Source: Blautia sp.
GTDB lineage: Bacteria; Bacillota; Clostridia; Lachnospirales; Lachnospiraceae
DNA length: 64,000 nucleotides
NCBI GenBank assembly: GCA_029257805.1
Contig: JARIAR010000054.1
Location: forward strand, 62,001 to 126,000
Direction of reading: 5' to 3'
The translations under genes and the position numbers were made by a program. The stretch's first letter is position 1. Each line of letters opens with the position of its first letter. Below, piece by piece: positions 8,874 through 15,490 of this stretch. Under the pieces are notes generated by a model. That model saw only the letters and a program-made list of their open reading frames with translations, ran no database searches and had not been told where the DNA came from.

Positions 8874-9617
8874 ATGAAAGACAGATCAAATAAAATACTA
8901 GAACTTCTTATACAGGAAAATAAAGCAGAGGTTTCCTTTCTTTCGGAGAAACTGGGCGTATCTCAGGTAACCATTCGAAAAGATCTGGACTCCCTGGAAC
9001 AACGCGGGATCATTAAACGGGAACATGGCTTTGCTCTTCTTCGCAGTACAGATGATATTAACGGAAGAATCGCTTATCACTATGAAGAAAAACGAGAAAT
9101 CGCCCAAAAAGCTGCTGCCCTCGTTTCGAATGGAGACACCATCCTGATTGAAAGCGGAAGCTGCTGCGCCCTTTTAGCAGATGCTCTTGCAAATTCAAAA
9201 AAAGATTTAACCATTATTACTAACAGCGCGTTTATTGCCGGATATATCCGCGAAAAATCAAACTTTCAAATTATTCTTCTCGGTGGAATCTACCAGCAGG
9301 ATTCTCAGGTAATGGTAGGCCCCATGATTCTCCAATGTGTAGAAAATTTTCTTGTAGATTTCTTTTTTATTGGTACCGACGGATACGACAAACGGGCCGG
9401 CTTTACAAATCGGGATCAAATGCGAGCCCAAGCAGTCCGCGATATGGCACGACAAGCAAACCATATTGTGGTTTTAACAGAAAGCGATAAATTTTCCAAA
9501 CATGGAGTTGTCCCTCTCAATTTAAAAAACAAAGTAAAGACGGTTATCACAGACAATCATCTTTCTGCAGAAACAAAAGCGGATCTGGAGAGCAAAGGAA
9601 TTCGTATTATTATATAA
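8874..9617 (+). CDS. DeoR/GlpR family transcriptional regulator
   Basis: A 247-residue regulator. The N-terminal winged helix includes VSFLSEKLGVSQVTIRKDLD followed by LEQRGIIKREHG, the DeoR signature. The C-terminal DeoRC sensor domain contains LIESGSCCALLADAL and FFIGTDGYD, the fold that binds phosphorylated sugars. The start at 8874 is preceded by GAAAGGA with 6-nt spacing and sits 16 nt after the activase stop, so the two are cotranscribed. Regulators of this family usually repress a nearby sugar-use operon and are released by a sugar phosphate. The neighbouring kinase and radical enzyme would provide that phosphate ester. The 10-bp repeats at 7771-7872 are its likely sites. Confidence 0.9.
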   Translation: MKDRSNKILELLIQENKAEVSFLSEKLGVSQVTIRKDLDSLEQRGIIKREHGFALLRSTDDINGRIAYHYEEKREIAQKAAALVSNGDTILIESGSCCALLADALANSKKDLTIITNSAFIAGYIREKSNFQIILLGGIYQQDSQVMVGPMILQCVENFLVDFFFIGTDGYDKRAGFTNRDQMRAQAVRDMARQANHIVVLTESDKFSKHGVVPLNLKNKVKTVITDNHLSAETKADLESKGIRIII

Positions 9618-9643
9618 TCTTTACCACAAAAAGGCATAAGAAA

Positions 9644-9667
9644 ACCGTCTGGTTTTTACCAGACGGT
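9644..9667. terminator. Hairpin terminator between the DeoR gene and the element remnant
   Basis: ACCGTCTGGT (9644-9653) pairs perfectly with 9658-9667 around a 4-nt loop. The better T run (TTTT) is on the minus strand, so it ends minus-strand transcription and may also stop the DeoR transcript. Confidence 0.75.
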
Positions 9668-9811
9668 CATTCTCATGCTTGTTTTATATATTCTAATATC
9701 CTTTCTCTATTTCGCTGTTTCTGAGTCTTTCTCTTTATTTCTGCACTTATTATCATCCCTGCACACAAATCCCATAACTCCGTAACACCAAAATAGATAC
9801 TCCCATGTTTT

Positions 9812-10024
9812 CTACTTCTTCCAAACATCCCCTACAAGATATTCTATAGCCTTCCACATTAACTTTTCTAAAAGAGAAATAATATAAATTCCAACAAGGT
9901 ACCCAGGAATGAACAACGGCATATTGCTCCATGCAATACCTGGCGCACATATTATAAAAAATACAATTGCCAAAGCTAATGTTACTGGACGATATTTTAT
10001 CCATTGCAATATCTTTTTACTCAT
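9812..10024 (-). CDS. Small membrane protein of unknown function in the element remnant
   Basis: A 70-residue protein starting at ATG 10024 with a strong GGAGG 7 nt upstream. Residues about 14-55 form one or two membrane spans (VTLALAIVFFIICAPGIAW and FIPGYLVGIYIISLL), with a basic N-terminus and an amphipathic tail. I do not recognise a family. It lies 61 nt downstream of a phage-tail-chaperone-like fragment on the same strand, within a stretch of decayed mobile DNA, so it is probably cargo of that element. A 27-codon frame further downstream (ending just before the hairpin at 9644) is too short to call. Confidence 0.6.
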   Translation of the reverse strand: MSKKILQWIKYRPVTLALAIVFFIICAPGIAWSNMPLFIPGYLVGIYIISLLEKLMWKAIEYLVGDVWKK

Positions 10025-10085
10025 ATATGTCCTCCCTGTTCCTTTTCTTCCCCTGATTCTGCCTGCATTCCCTCTTCATTTTTCT

Positions 10086-10250
10086 TTATAGACCATCTTG
10101 ATTTCCAGATAGCCGGAAGCCTGTAAGCTTGTTTTCAAACTCCGACATATCCTGATATTTATCCTGTATCTTTTCCAATACCAACATATCACACTTGATT
10201 GGATACGCTTTACCTGACAAAACAACTTTTGCTGTATTTCTTTTAAACAT
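10086..10250 (-). pseudogene. Short phage tail-assembly-chaperone-like gene, apparently truncated
   Basis: A 54-codon frame with AAGGAG 6 nt before ATG 10250. The N-terminal text AKVVLSGKAYPIKCDMLVLE followed by KIQDKYQDMSEFENKL resembles a small clostridial phage protein located among tail genes (a tail assembly chaperone-like protein), as far as I recall. Those proteins are usually longer than 100 residues; here the similarity ends at about residue 45 and the frame stops nine codons later. I read it as a truncated remnant. No other tail gene lies nearby. Family identity is tentative. Confidence 0.5.
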
Positions 10251-10333
10251 TTTTCTCTCCTTATGAAACCTTATTACGACTTTCAGTCGTATTAAATATA
10301 TAAGCTATTTTATCAAAAAGGAGGATATGTATC

Positions 10334-11007
10334 ATGTTTTTCTTTTCCGAAGAAGAAATATCTAGAAGCACTTCCAATTCCTCAAATATTAATTCTAGTT
10401 ATACCGAAACAATTTTTGAATCTATAAAACATATCAATGAATATGAGCAAGAATTTGGGTATGCCAGAGAATTGCAAACTGTTTTAAAGTATACCAAATG
10501 ACGAAATTTTCACAAGGTAATTGAACGTGCAAAAGAAGCTTGTTCCAATAGTAATAACCCCATTTCCGATCATTTTTTTGAGGTCAACAAAACGATACGA
10601 ATGCCCCAAAATGCAACAAAAAAAGTTGTTGATTATAAATTGCCTCGTTATGCTTGCTACCTCATCGTTCAAAATAGTGACTCCAGAAAAAAAGTTATTG
10701 CTCTTGGTCAAACATATTTTTCTGTAAAAACCAGACAACAGGAATTAATAGAAAATTATGATTCTCTTGATGAAGCAGCACAAATGACCGGCATTAAAAA
10801 TCCTATAGATTATGCTATTTTTCAAAACCAGGGTTACCAGGGCTTGTACGGTGGACTTGGAGTAAAAGAAATACATAAACACAAGGTTCTAAAAAAGAAT
10901 CAAAAAATGCTGGATCACATGGGCAGTACTGAATTAGCTGCTAATCAAACACATTATGAAGTCAGGAAAAAGTCCGTCAAACAATTGCGGAACTTCCTAG
11001 AAAATAA
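10334..11007 (+). pseudogene. dinD: Broken dinD (DNA-damage-inducible protein D) gene
   Basis: Plus-strand frames from ATG 10334 (AAGGAGG upstream) read as DinD: FESIKHINEYEQEFGYAREL, then RNFHKVIERAKEAC, KLPRYACYLIVQNSDSRKK and FQNQGYQGLYGG, ending in KKNQKMLDHMGSTELAAN. There are several lesions. TGA at 10499-10501 replaces a Trp codon in the same frame. The part between QELIENYDSL and DEAAQ is shorter than in E. coli DinD. After TELAAN about 23 codons are missing. Finally a frameshift near 10970 moves VRQTIAELP into another frame, which stops at 11007. In E. coli dinD is an SOS gene. Here it is clearly non-functional and belongs to the mobile element remnant. Confidence 0.85.
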
Positions 11008-11055
11008 AATAAAAACCGCCCTATGCTACCAATACAGAGACGGCTTGTATACCCG

Positions 11056-11096
11056 AAGATATACTCTTATAACAAAAATATTGTATCATCTTCGGA
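11056..11096. repeat. Imperfect inverted repeat in the element remnant
   Basis: CGAAGAT near 11058 pairs with ATCTTCG near 11096, with further pairing inside the arms. It precedes the zinc-ribbon start codon by about 75 nt and may be leftover regulatory or end DNA of the element. Confidence 0.4.
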
Positions 11097-11169
11097 GCAG
11101 CCTTGCAACCGTAACGTATTTTCGGAGGCTGTTATTTTTATACCCAAAATTGAAGCGGAGGATGATATT

Positions 11170-11253
11170 ATGGCATTGATTAAATGTCCGGAATGTGAAT
11201 TAACGGTAAGTGATAAAAGATTTACCGTTGAATCCATATCACCGTCCTCATGA
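11170..11253 (+). pseudogene. Zinc-ribbon protein start fused to integrase DNA
   Basis: ATG 11170 has GGAGG 8 nt upstream. The first 16 codons, MALIKCPECELTVSDK, match the start of common small zinc-ribbon proteins that carry a CxxC pair, but the second CxxC is missing. From codon 17 the DNA is the out-of-frame 3' part of an integrase gene and the frame ends at 11253. I read this as a deletion junction near 11208-11225. Confidence 0.6.
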
Positions 11254-11425
11254 TCCAAGAATGACTTTTATTACTGCAGATAAAAAAGCGGGAATTGCTG
11301 ATGGCGTAATCAAAAAGATGGCCGGACATAAAATTACAGACATCACAGAATCTGCTTATACAGATCGTGATATTGAATGGCTTCGAAAAGACATAGAGAA
11401 ATTATATAAAATTGAGGGCGTATAA
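11210..11425 (+). pseudogene. Tyrosine recombinase (integrase), C-terminal fragment
   Basis: A 71-codon frame holding only the end of a tyrosine integrase catalytic domain. HRPHDPRMTFIT contains the HxxR box, MAGHKITDIT the next conserved His, and ESAYTDRD the catalytic Tyr. The N-terminal DNA-binding and core-binding domains (normally about 300 residues) are absent, so the ATG at 11210 is accidental. It marks this stretch as a decayed prophage or integrative element. The 5' boundary is the same junction that cuts the zinc-ribbon gene. Confidence 0.8.
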
Positions 11426-11434
11426 CACGCCCTC
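11414..11434. terminator. Hairpin terminator at the integrase end, likely shared with the GGGtGRT gene
   Basis: GAGGGCGT (11414-11421) pairs with ACGCCCTC (11427-11434) around ATAAC. AATTTT follows on the minus strand. It overlaps the integrase stop and lies about 90 nt past the stop of the minus-strand GGGtGRT gene. Confidence 0.65.
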
Positions 11435-11521
11435 GATAAATTTTAGTATACACTTTTACCATTTTCAACGGTTTTTCTTGATTTTTAACAATCCTTTAAA
11501 CCCTTGATTTTACTGGATTTA

Positions 11522-12532
11522 TTAGAATTTACCTTCTTTTGCAGCTTCTTCAATGGAAACTGCAACAGCAACAGTCATACCAACCATCGGGTTGTTACCT
11601 GCACCGATCAGACCCATCATTTCTACGTGAGCCGGTACGGAAGAGGAACCTGCAAACTGTGCGTCAGAATGCATACGACCTAATGTATCAGTCATACCAT
11701 AGGAAGCAGGACCTGCTGCCATGTTGTCTGGATGAAGTGTACGTCCTGTACCACCGCCAGATGCAACAGAGAAGTATTTTTTGCCTTTTTCAAGACATTC
11801 TTTTTTGTATGTACCTGCTACCGGATGCTGGAAACGTGTTGGGTTTGTAGAGTTACCTGTAATGGAAACATCAACGCCCTCTTTCCACATGATTGCAACA
11901 CCTTCCGGAACGCTGTTTGCTCCGTAGCAGTTTACTTTTGCGCGAAGACCTTCAGAGTAGGATTTACGGAATACTTCTTTAACTTCATTTGTATATGGAT
12001 CGTATTCTGTTTCTACATATGTAAAGCCGTTAATTCTTGCGATAATCTGAGCAGCATCTTTTCCAAGACCGTTCAGGATAACACGAAGTGGTTTCTGACG
12101 AACTTTGTTTGCTTTCTCAGCAATACCAATTGCACCTTCTGCTGCTGCGAAAGATTCATGACCAGCAAGGAATGCGAAACATTCTGTCTCTTCTTCCAGA
12201 AGCATTTTTCCAAGGTTACCATGTCCCAGACCTACTTTACGTGTGTCTGCTACAGAGCCAGGAATACAGAAAGCCTGAAGACCTTCACCAATCGCTGCTG
12301 CTGCATCTGCAGCTCTCTTACAGCCTTTTTTGATTGCAATTGCTGCACCTACAATGTAAGCCCAACATGCATTTTCAAAACAGATTGGCTGAATGCCTTT
12401 AATCTGATCGTATACGTTCAGACCTGCATCTTTTGTGATTTTTTCTGCTTCTTCAAGAGAAGCAATGCCATAACTATTTAAAACAGAATTGATTTTCTCA
12501 ATTCGTCTCTCGTATGATTCAAATAAAGCCAT
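11522..12532 (-). CDS. GGGtGRT family protein, function unknown
   Basis: A 336-residue soluble protein that carries the family's name motif as SGGGTGRTLHPD near residue 270. Other fixed-looking segments are ENACWAYIVGAA, PGSVADTRKVGLGHGNLGK and GHESFAAAEGAIGIAEKAN. Gly-rich loops suggest a nucleotide- or cofactor-binding fold, but I know of no assigned reaction. It follows the NifU-like gene by 22 nt on the same strand with a good ribosome binding site (GAGGTAACGAG). The two form a conserved pair in clostridia, so a role linked to an iron-sulfur or other metal cofactor is plausible but unproven. Confidence 0.9.
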   Translation of the reverse strand: MALFESYERRIEKINSVLNSYGIASLEEAEKITKDAGLNVYDQIKGIQPICFENACWAYIVGAAIAIKKGCKRAADAAAAIGEGLQAFCIPGSVADTRKVGLGHGNLGKMLLEEETECFAFLAGHESFAAAEGAIGIAEKANKVRQKPLRVILNGLGKDAAQIIARINGFTYVETEYDPYTNEVKEVFRKSYSEGLRAKVNCYGANSVPEGVAIMWKEGVDVSITGNSTNPTRFQHPVAGTYKKECLEKGKKYFSVASGGGTGRTLHPDNMAAGPASYGMTDTLGRMHSDAQFAGSSSVPAHVEMMGLIGAGNNPMVGMTVAVAVSIEEAAKEGKF

Positions 12533-12554
12533 TTCTCGTTACCTCCTCATCAAA

Positions 12555-13247
12555 TTATTCTTTTCTTGGGTCAATAATCTTAACAGCATCAGCTACACGG
12601 CCATACTGACCTTTTGCTTTTTCCCATGCAGTATTCGGGTCATCGCCTTTTTTGATGAAGTCAGTCATTTTTCCAAGGCTTACAAACTGATAACCAATGA
12701 TTTCATCATCTGCATCAAGTGCAATACCTGTTACATAGCCTTCTGCCATTTCCAGATAACGAGGGCCTTTTTTAAGAGTTCCATACATTGTACCAACCTG
12801 AGAACGAAGTCCTTTTCCAAGATCTTCAAGACCAGCACCTACTGGAAGTCCGTCTTCAGAGAAAGCAGACTGTGTACGTCCATAAACGATCTGAAGGAAC
12901 AGTTCTCTCATTGCTGTATTAATTGCATCACAAACAAGGTCTGTGTTCAGTGCCTCCATTACAGTCAGTCCCGGAAGAATTTCAGAAGCCATAGCTGCAG
13001 AATGAGTCATACCAGAACATCCGATTGTCTCAACCAGTGCTTCCTGGATAATACCCTCTTTTACATTCAGAGTCAGCTTACATGCACCCTGCTGTGGTGC
13101 ACACCAGCCAACGCCGTGTGTAAGACCGGAAATGTCTTTGACTTCTTTTGCCTGTACCCATTTCGCTTCTTCTGGAATTGGAGCAGCGCCATGATGAACG
13201 CCCTGTGCAACTGGGCACATTTCTTCTACTTCGCGTGAATAAATCAT
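12555..13247 (-). CDS. NifU/IscU-like iron-sulfur scaffold protein of the GGGtGRT pair
   Basis: A 230-residue protein. HGVGWCAPQQGACKLTL and ETIGCSGMTHSAAMASEI follow the NifU N-terminal fold with its conserved Cys residues, which hold a transient [2Fe-2S] cluster in IscU. Another Cys occurs at residue 11 and one in TDLVCDAIN. The C-terminal 100 residues extend beyond a normal IscU. It is the first gene of a two-gene operon with the GGGtGRT gene, and no nifS/iscS desulfurase lies nearby, so it may serve a dedicated target rather than general cluster assembly. The start at 13247 has AAAGGAG upstream. Confidence 0.88.
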   Translation of the reverse strand: MIYSREVEEMCPVAQGVHHGAAPIPEEAKWVQAKEVKDISGLTHGVGWCAPQQGACKLTLNVKEGIIQEALVETIGCSGMTHSAAMASEILPGLTVMEALNTDLVCDAINTAMRELFLQIVYGRTQSAFSEDGLPVGAGLEDLGKGLRSQVGTMYGTLKKGPRYLEMAEGYVTGIALDADDEIIGYQFVSLGKMTDFIKKGDDPNTAWEKAKGQYGRVADAVKIIDPRKE

Positions 13248-13279
13248 TTTAAAACTCCTTTCAAGTATAGATTGACTTA

Positions 13280-13306
13280 TAATGTTGTTAAAATGAACCT
13301 AACAAC
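13280..13306 (-). promoter_or_regulatory. Promoter with a perfect inverted repeat ahead of the NifU-like/GGGtGRT operon
   Basis: On the minus strand TTGTTA and TTATAA are 17 bp apart and could be the promoter. GTTGTTA (13284-13290) and TAACAAC (13300-13306) form a 7-bp perfect inverted repeat with a 9-bp centre that covers the -35 box and spacer, the right place for a repressor. Confidence 0.45.
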
Positions 13307-13441
13307 CTATGATTATTTTCTCACAAAATTCGCCATTCGTCCAGTCATATTTTGTAAAAACTCCTCTTTTTTCTGTTTCCTTTGCTTTTTTCTGTCTGAA
13401 AACGCCTGTACGAAAGCATATGATTAAAAAAATAACAAAAA

Positions 13442-13471
13442 AGCATTGGTACTTTATATGATGCCAATGCT
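13442..13471 (-). terminator. Terminator of the cardiolipin synthase gene
   Basis: AGCATTGG (13442-13449) pairs with CCAATGCT (13464-13471). On the minus strand the stem is followed by TTTTTTG. Confidence 0.8.
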
Positions 13472-13500
13472 CTCTTATTTATTTGGTCACAACCTTCTCC

Positions 13501-15102
13501 TTATAACATAGGTGCAAAAAGCCGAAGTACACTTTGCATTGCCCGCACCGGAACAGGGCGCTCTCTGCAAAAGGAAAGGCTGATAGGATTACAGTAATCC
13601 AATGTCTCTATAAAATCTTTTTTTATGTCATCGATCACTTCGTTTTTATATAGCCATACACCATCTTCAAAATGAAGATATAAACTTCGGTAATCAAGAT
13701 TAATCGTACCCACAACTCCCACTTCATCATCACATACAAAAGATTTTGCATGAAGAAATCCGGGCTGATATTCGTAAATCTTAACGCCAGCTTCCAAAAG
13801 CTGCTCATAATATGATTGCGTAAGAAGAAAAACCATTTTTTTATCAGGGATTCCAGGAGTCATGATCCGAACATCCACTCCGCTTTTTGCCGCCAGGCAA
13901 AGTGCTGTCATCATTTCATTGTCAATAATAAGATACGGCGTACAAATATATACGTATCTTTTCGCTCTGTTTATAATATTCAGATACACATTTTCACCTA
14001 CGATTTCATGATCCAAAGGTGTATCACAAAACGGCTGTACATATCCGCTTCCCTCAAAAGGATCCGGATGATAATTATGAGGAAAATATGCATCATAAGG
14101 ACATTTTTCACGAGTCCTGTTCACCACCTGCCACATATGGAGAAACATGGCCGTCATATTCCAAACCGCTTCTCCCTTCAGCATGATCGCCGTATCTTTC
14201 CAGTGTCCAAAACGTTTTCTCTGATTGATGTACTCATCTGCCAGATTGATTCCCCCTGTAAAGCCGGTATGTCCGTCAATAATACAAAGTTTACGATGGT
14301 CACGATTATTCTGTATAATATTTAAAAGAGGGCGAAATGGATTAAACACAACACATTTAATGCCTTTTTTACGAAGTTCTTCGTAATATTTATTTGGAAG
14401 CGTTGTAAGACATCCAAACCCGTCATACATTAAACGAACATCCACTCCCTGAGCAGCCTTTCTTTCCAGTATCTTCAGAATAGTTTGCCACATCACTCCA
14501 TCGTTAATAATAAAATATTCAATAAAGATATAGTGTTCTGCCTGTTCCAGCTCCTTTACAAGAACCGGAAACATATCGTCTCCTACCTGAAAATATTCTG
14601 CCGCTGTGTTTTTTCCCAATGGATAACCGGAATAATCCCGGATATATGCAGACTGGTTTGCAGCCGAAGGATTTTCTTCCTCCAGACTTTTCCTTGTTTC
14701 TTCATTTTCTGCAAGATACTCACGGCTCTCTTCAAATATTTTCTCAAAATTCTCTTCCATCACTGCCGCGATTCTGGATTGTCCAAACAAAAGATACAGA
14801 AGAAGGCCAAATACCGGAATACATAAAATCACCATAGTCCATGCCAGCTTATACGATGGATTGATTTTCTTATTTACGATCCACAAAACTACCAAAATGG
14901 TCCCAACTTCCATTGCCATGGAAATATAACGGGAATATCCTACAAATTTTGCTGCCATGAGAAAAATCCAAACCAGCTGAACGAAAAGCGCCAAACCAAC
15001 ATAAAAAATACGATTAAAACAAATTTTGATTACTTTACTTAAAAACTGCATGAGAATGCTTTGTTTCTTTTTTATTCCCTCGTTCTTCTCTTTGTAAATC
15101 AT
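13501..15102 (-). CDS. cls: Cardiolipin synthase (phospholipase D superfamily)
   Basis: A 533-residue inner-membrane enzyme that joins two phosphatidylglycerols to give cardiolipin and glycerol. Two N-terminal membrane helices (about 25-70) are followed by two PLD domains with HxKx4D-type motifs: HRKLCIIDGHTGFTGGINLA near 268 and HAKSFVCDDEVGVVGTINLD near 452. The length fits bacterial Cls. In-frame ATGs occur at 15114 and 15102; GAGGTG lies 6 nt before the second, which I use. It has its own terminator and no operon partners. Confidence 0.93.
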   Translation of the reverse strand: MIYKEKNEGIKKKQSILMQFLSKVIKICFNRIFYVGLALFVQLVWIFLMAAKFVGYSRYISMAMEVGTILVVLWIVNKKINPSYKLAWTMVILCIPVFGLLLYLLFGQSRIAAVMEENFEKIFEESREYLAENEETRKSLEEENPSAANQSAYIRDYSGYPLGKNTAAEYFQVGDDMFPVLVKELEQAEHYIFIEYFIINDGVMWQTILKILERKAAQGVDVRLMYDGFGCLTTLPNKYYEELRKKGIKCVVFNPFRPLLNIIQNNRDHRKLCIIDGHTGFTGGINLADEYINQRKRFGHWKDTAIMLKGEAVWNMTAMFLHMWQVVNRTREKCPYDAYFPHNYHPDPFEGSGYVQPFCDTPLDHEIVGENVYLNIINRAKRYVYICTPYLIIDNEMMTALCLAAKSGVDVRIMTPGIPDKKMVFLLTQSYYEQLLEAGVKIYEYQPGFLHAKSFVCDDEVGVVGTINLDYRSLYLHFEDGVWLYKNEVIDDIKKDFIETLDYCNPISLSFCRERPVPVRAMQSVLRLFAPML

Positions 15103-15138
15103 TCCACACCTCAAAAAAGTATACTGTGCTGTGATATT

Positions 15139-15170
15139 AAAAATCCCTGACTAAACAGCCAGGGATTTTT
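15139..15170 (-). terminator. Terminator after rpsU
   Basis: AAAAATCCCTG (15139-15149) pairs with CAGGGATTTTT (15160-15170). On the minus strand it sits 9 nt past the rpsU stop, and its right arm supplies a T run. Confidence 0.85.
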
Positions 15171-15178
15171 GCGCACAA

Positions 15179-15355
15179 TTAATTATATTTACGTTTTCTT
15201 GCGGCTTCAGATTTTTTCTTACGACGAACGCTTGGTTTCTCGTAATGTTCTCTCTTGCGGATTTCCTGCTGAATACCTGCTTTAGCACAGCTTCTCTTAA
15301 ATCTGCGAAGAGCGCTATCTAAAGTCTCGTTCTCTTTTACGATTACATTTGACAT
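15179..15355 (-). CDS. rpsU: Small ribosomal subunit protein bS21
   Basis: A 58-residue, highly basic protein: [20 protein letters not shown] at the start and an Arg/Lys-rich tail ending RKRKYN. This is standard bS21, which binds near the 3' end of 16S rRNA and helps initiation. A longer frame upstream to 15466 exists, but the family start is at 15355, with AGGTGTGAG as ribosome binding site. It is 135 nt downstream of alaS on the same strand, room enough for its own promoter. Confidence 0.97.
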   Translation of the reverse strand: MSNVIVKENETLDSALRRFKRSCAKAGIQQEIRKREHYEKPSVRRKKKSEAARKRKYN

Positions 15356-15490
15356 AGACTCACACCTAACCTCCCTCCAGTTGTAGATTGTGCTTAAATA
15401 CAACTGTCTGGGTATTTTTCTTGCACGATTAGTATTATATATCATTGCCTTGAGGTTCGTCAACATATTTTGGTTAATTTTGCAAAAAAA

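Noticed and set aside
11732-12481. A 249-codon plus-strand frame rich in Cys and Phe opposite the GGGtGRT gene
   Set aside because: It is antisense to a well-conserved gene, has no ribosome binding site and its composition is what the reverse of Lys/Glu/Ala-rich codons gives.
12489-13238. A second long plus-strand frame opposite the NifU-like gene
   Set aside because: Same reason: it covers the complement of a recognised gene and shows no translation signal.
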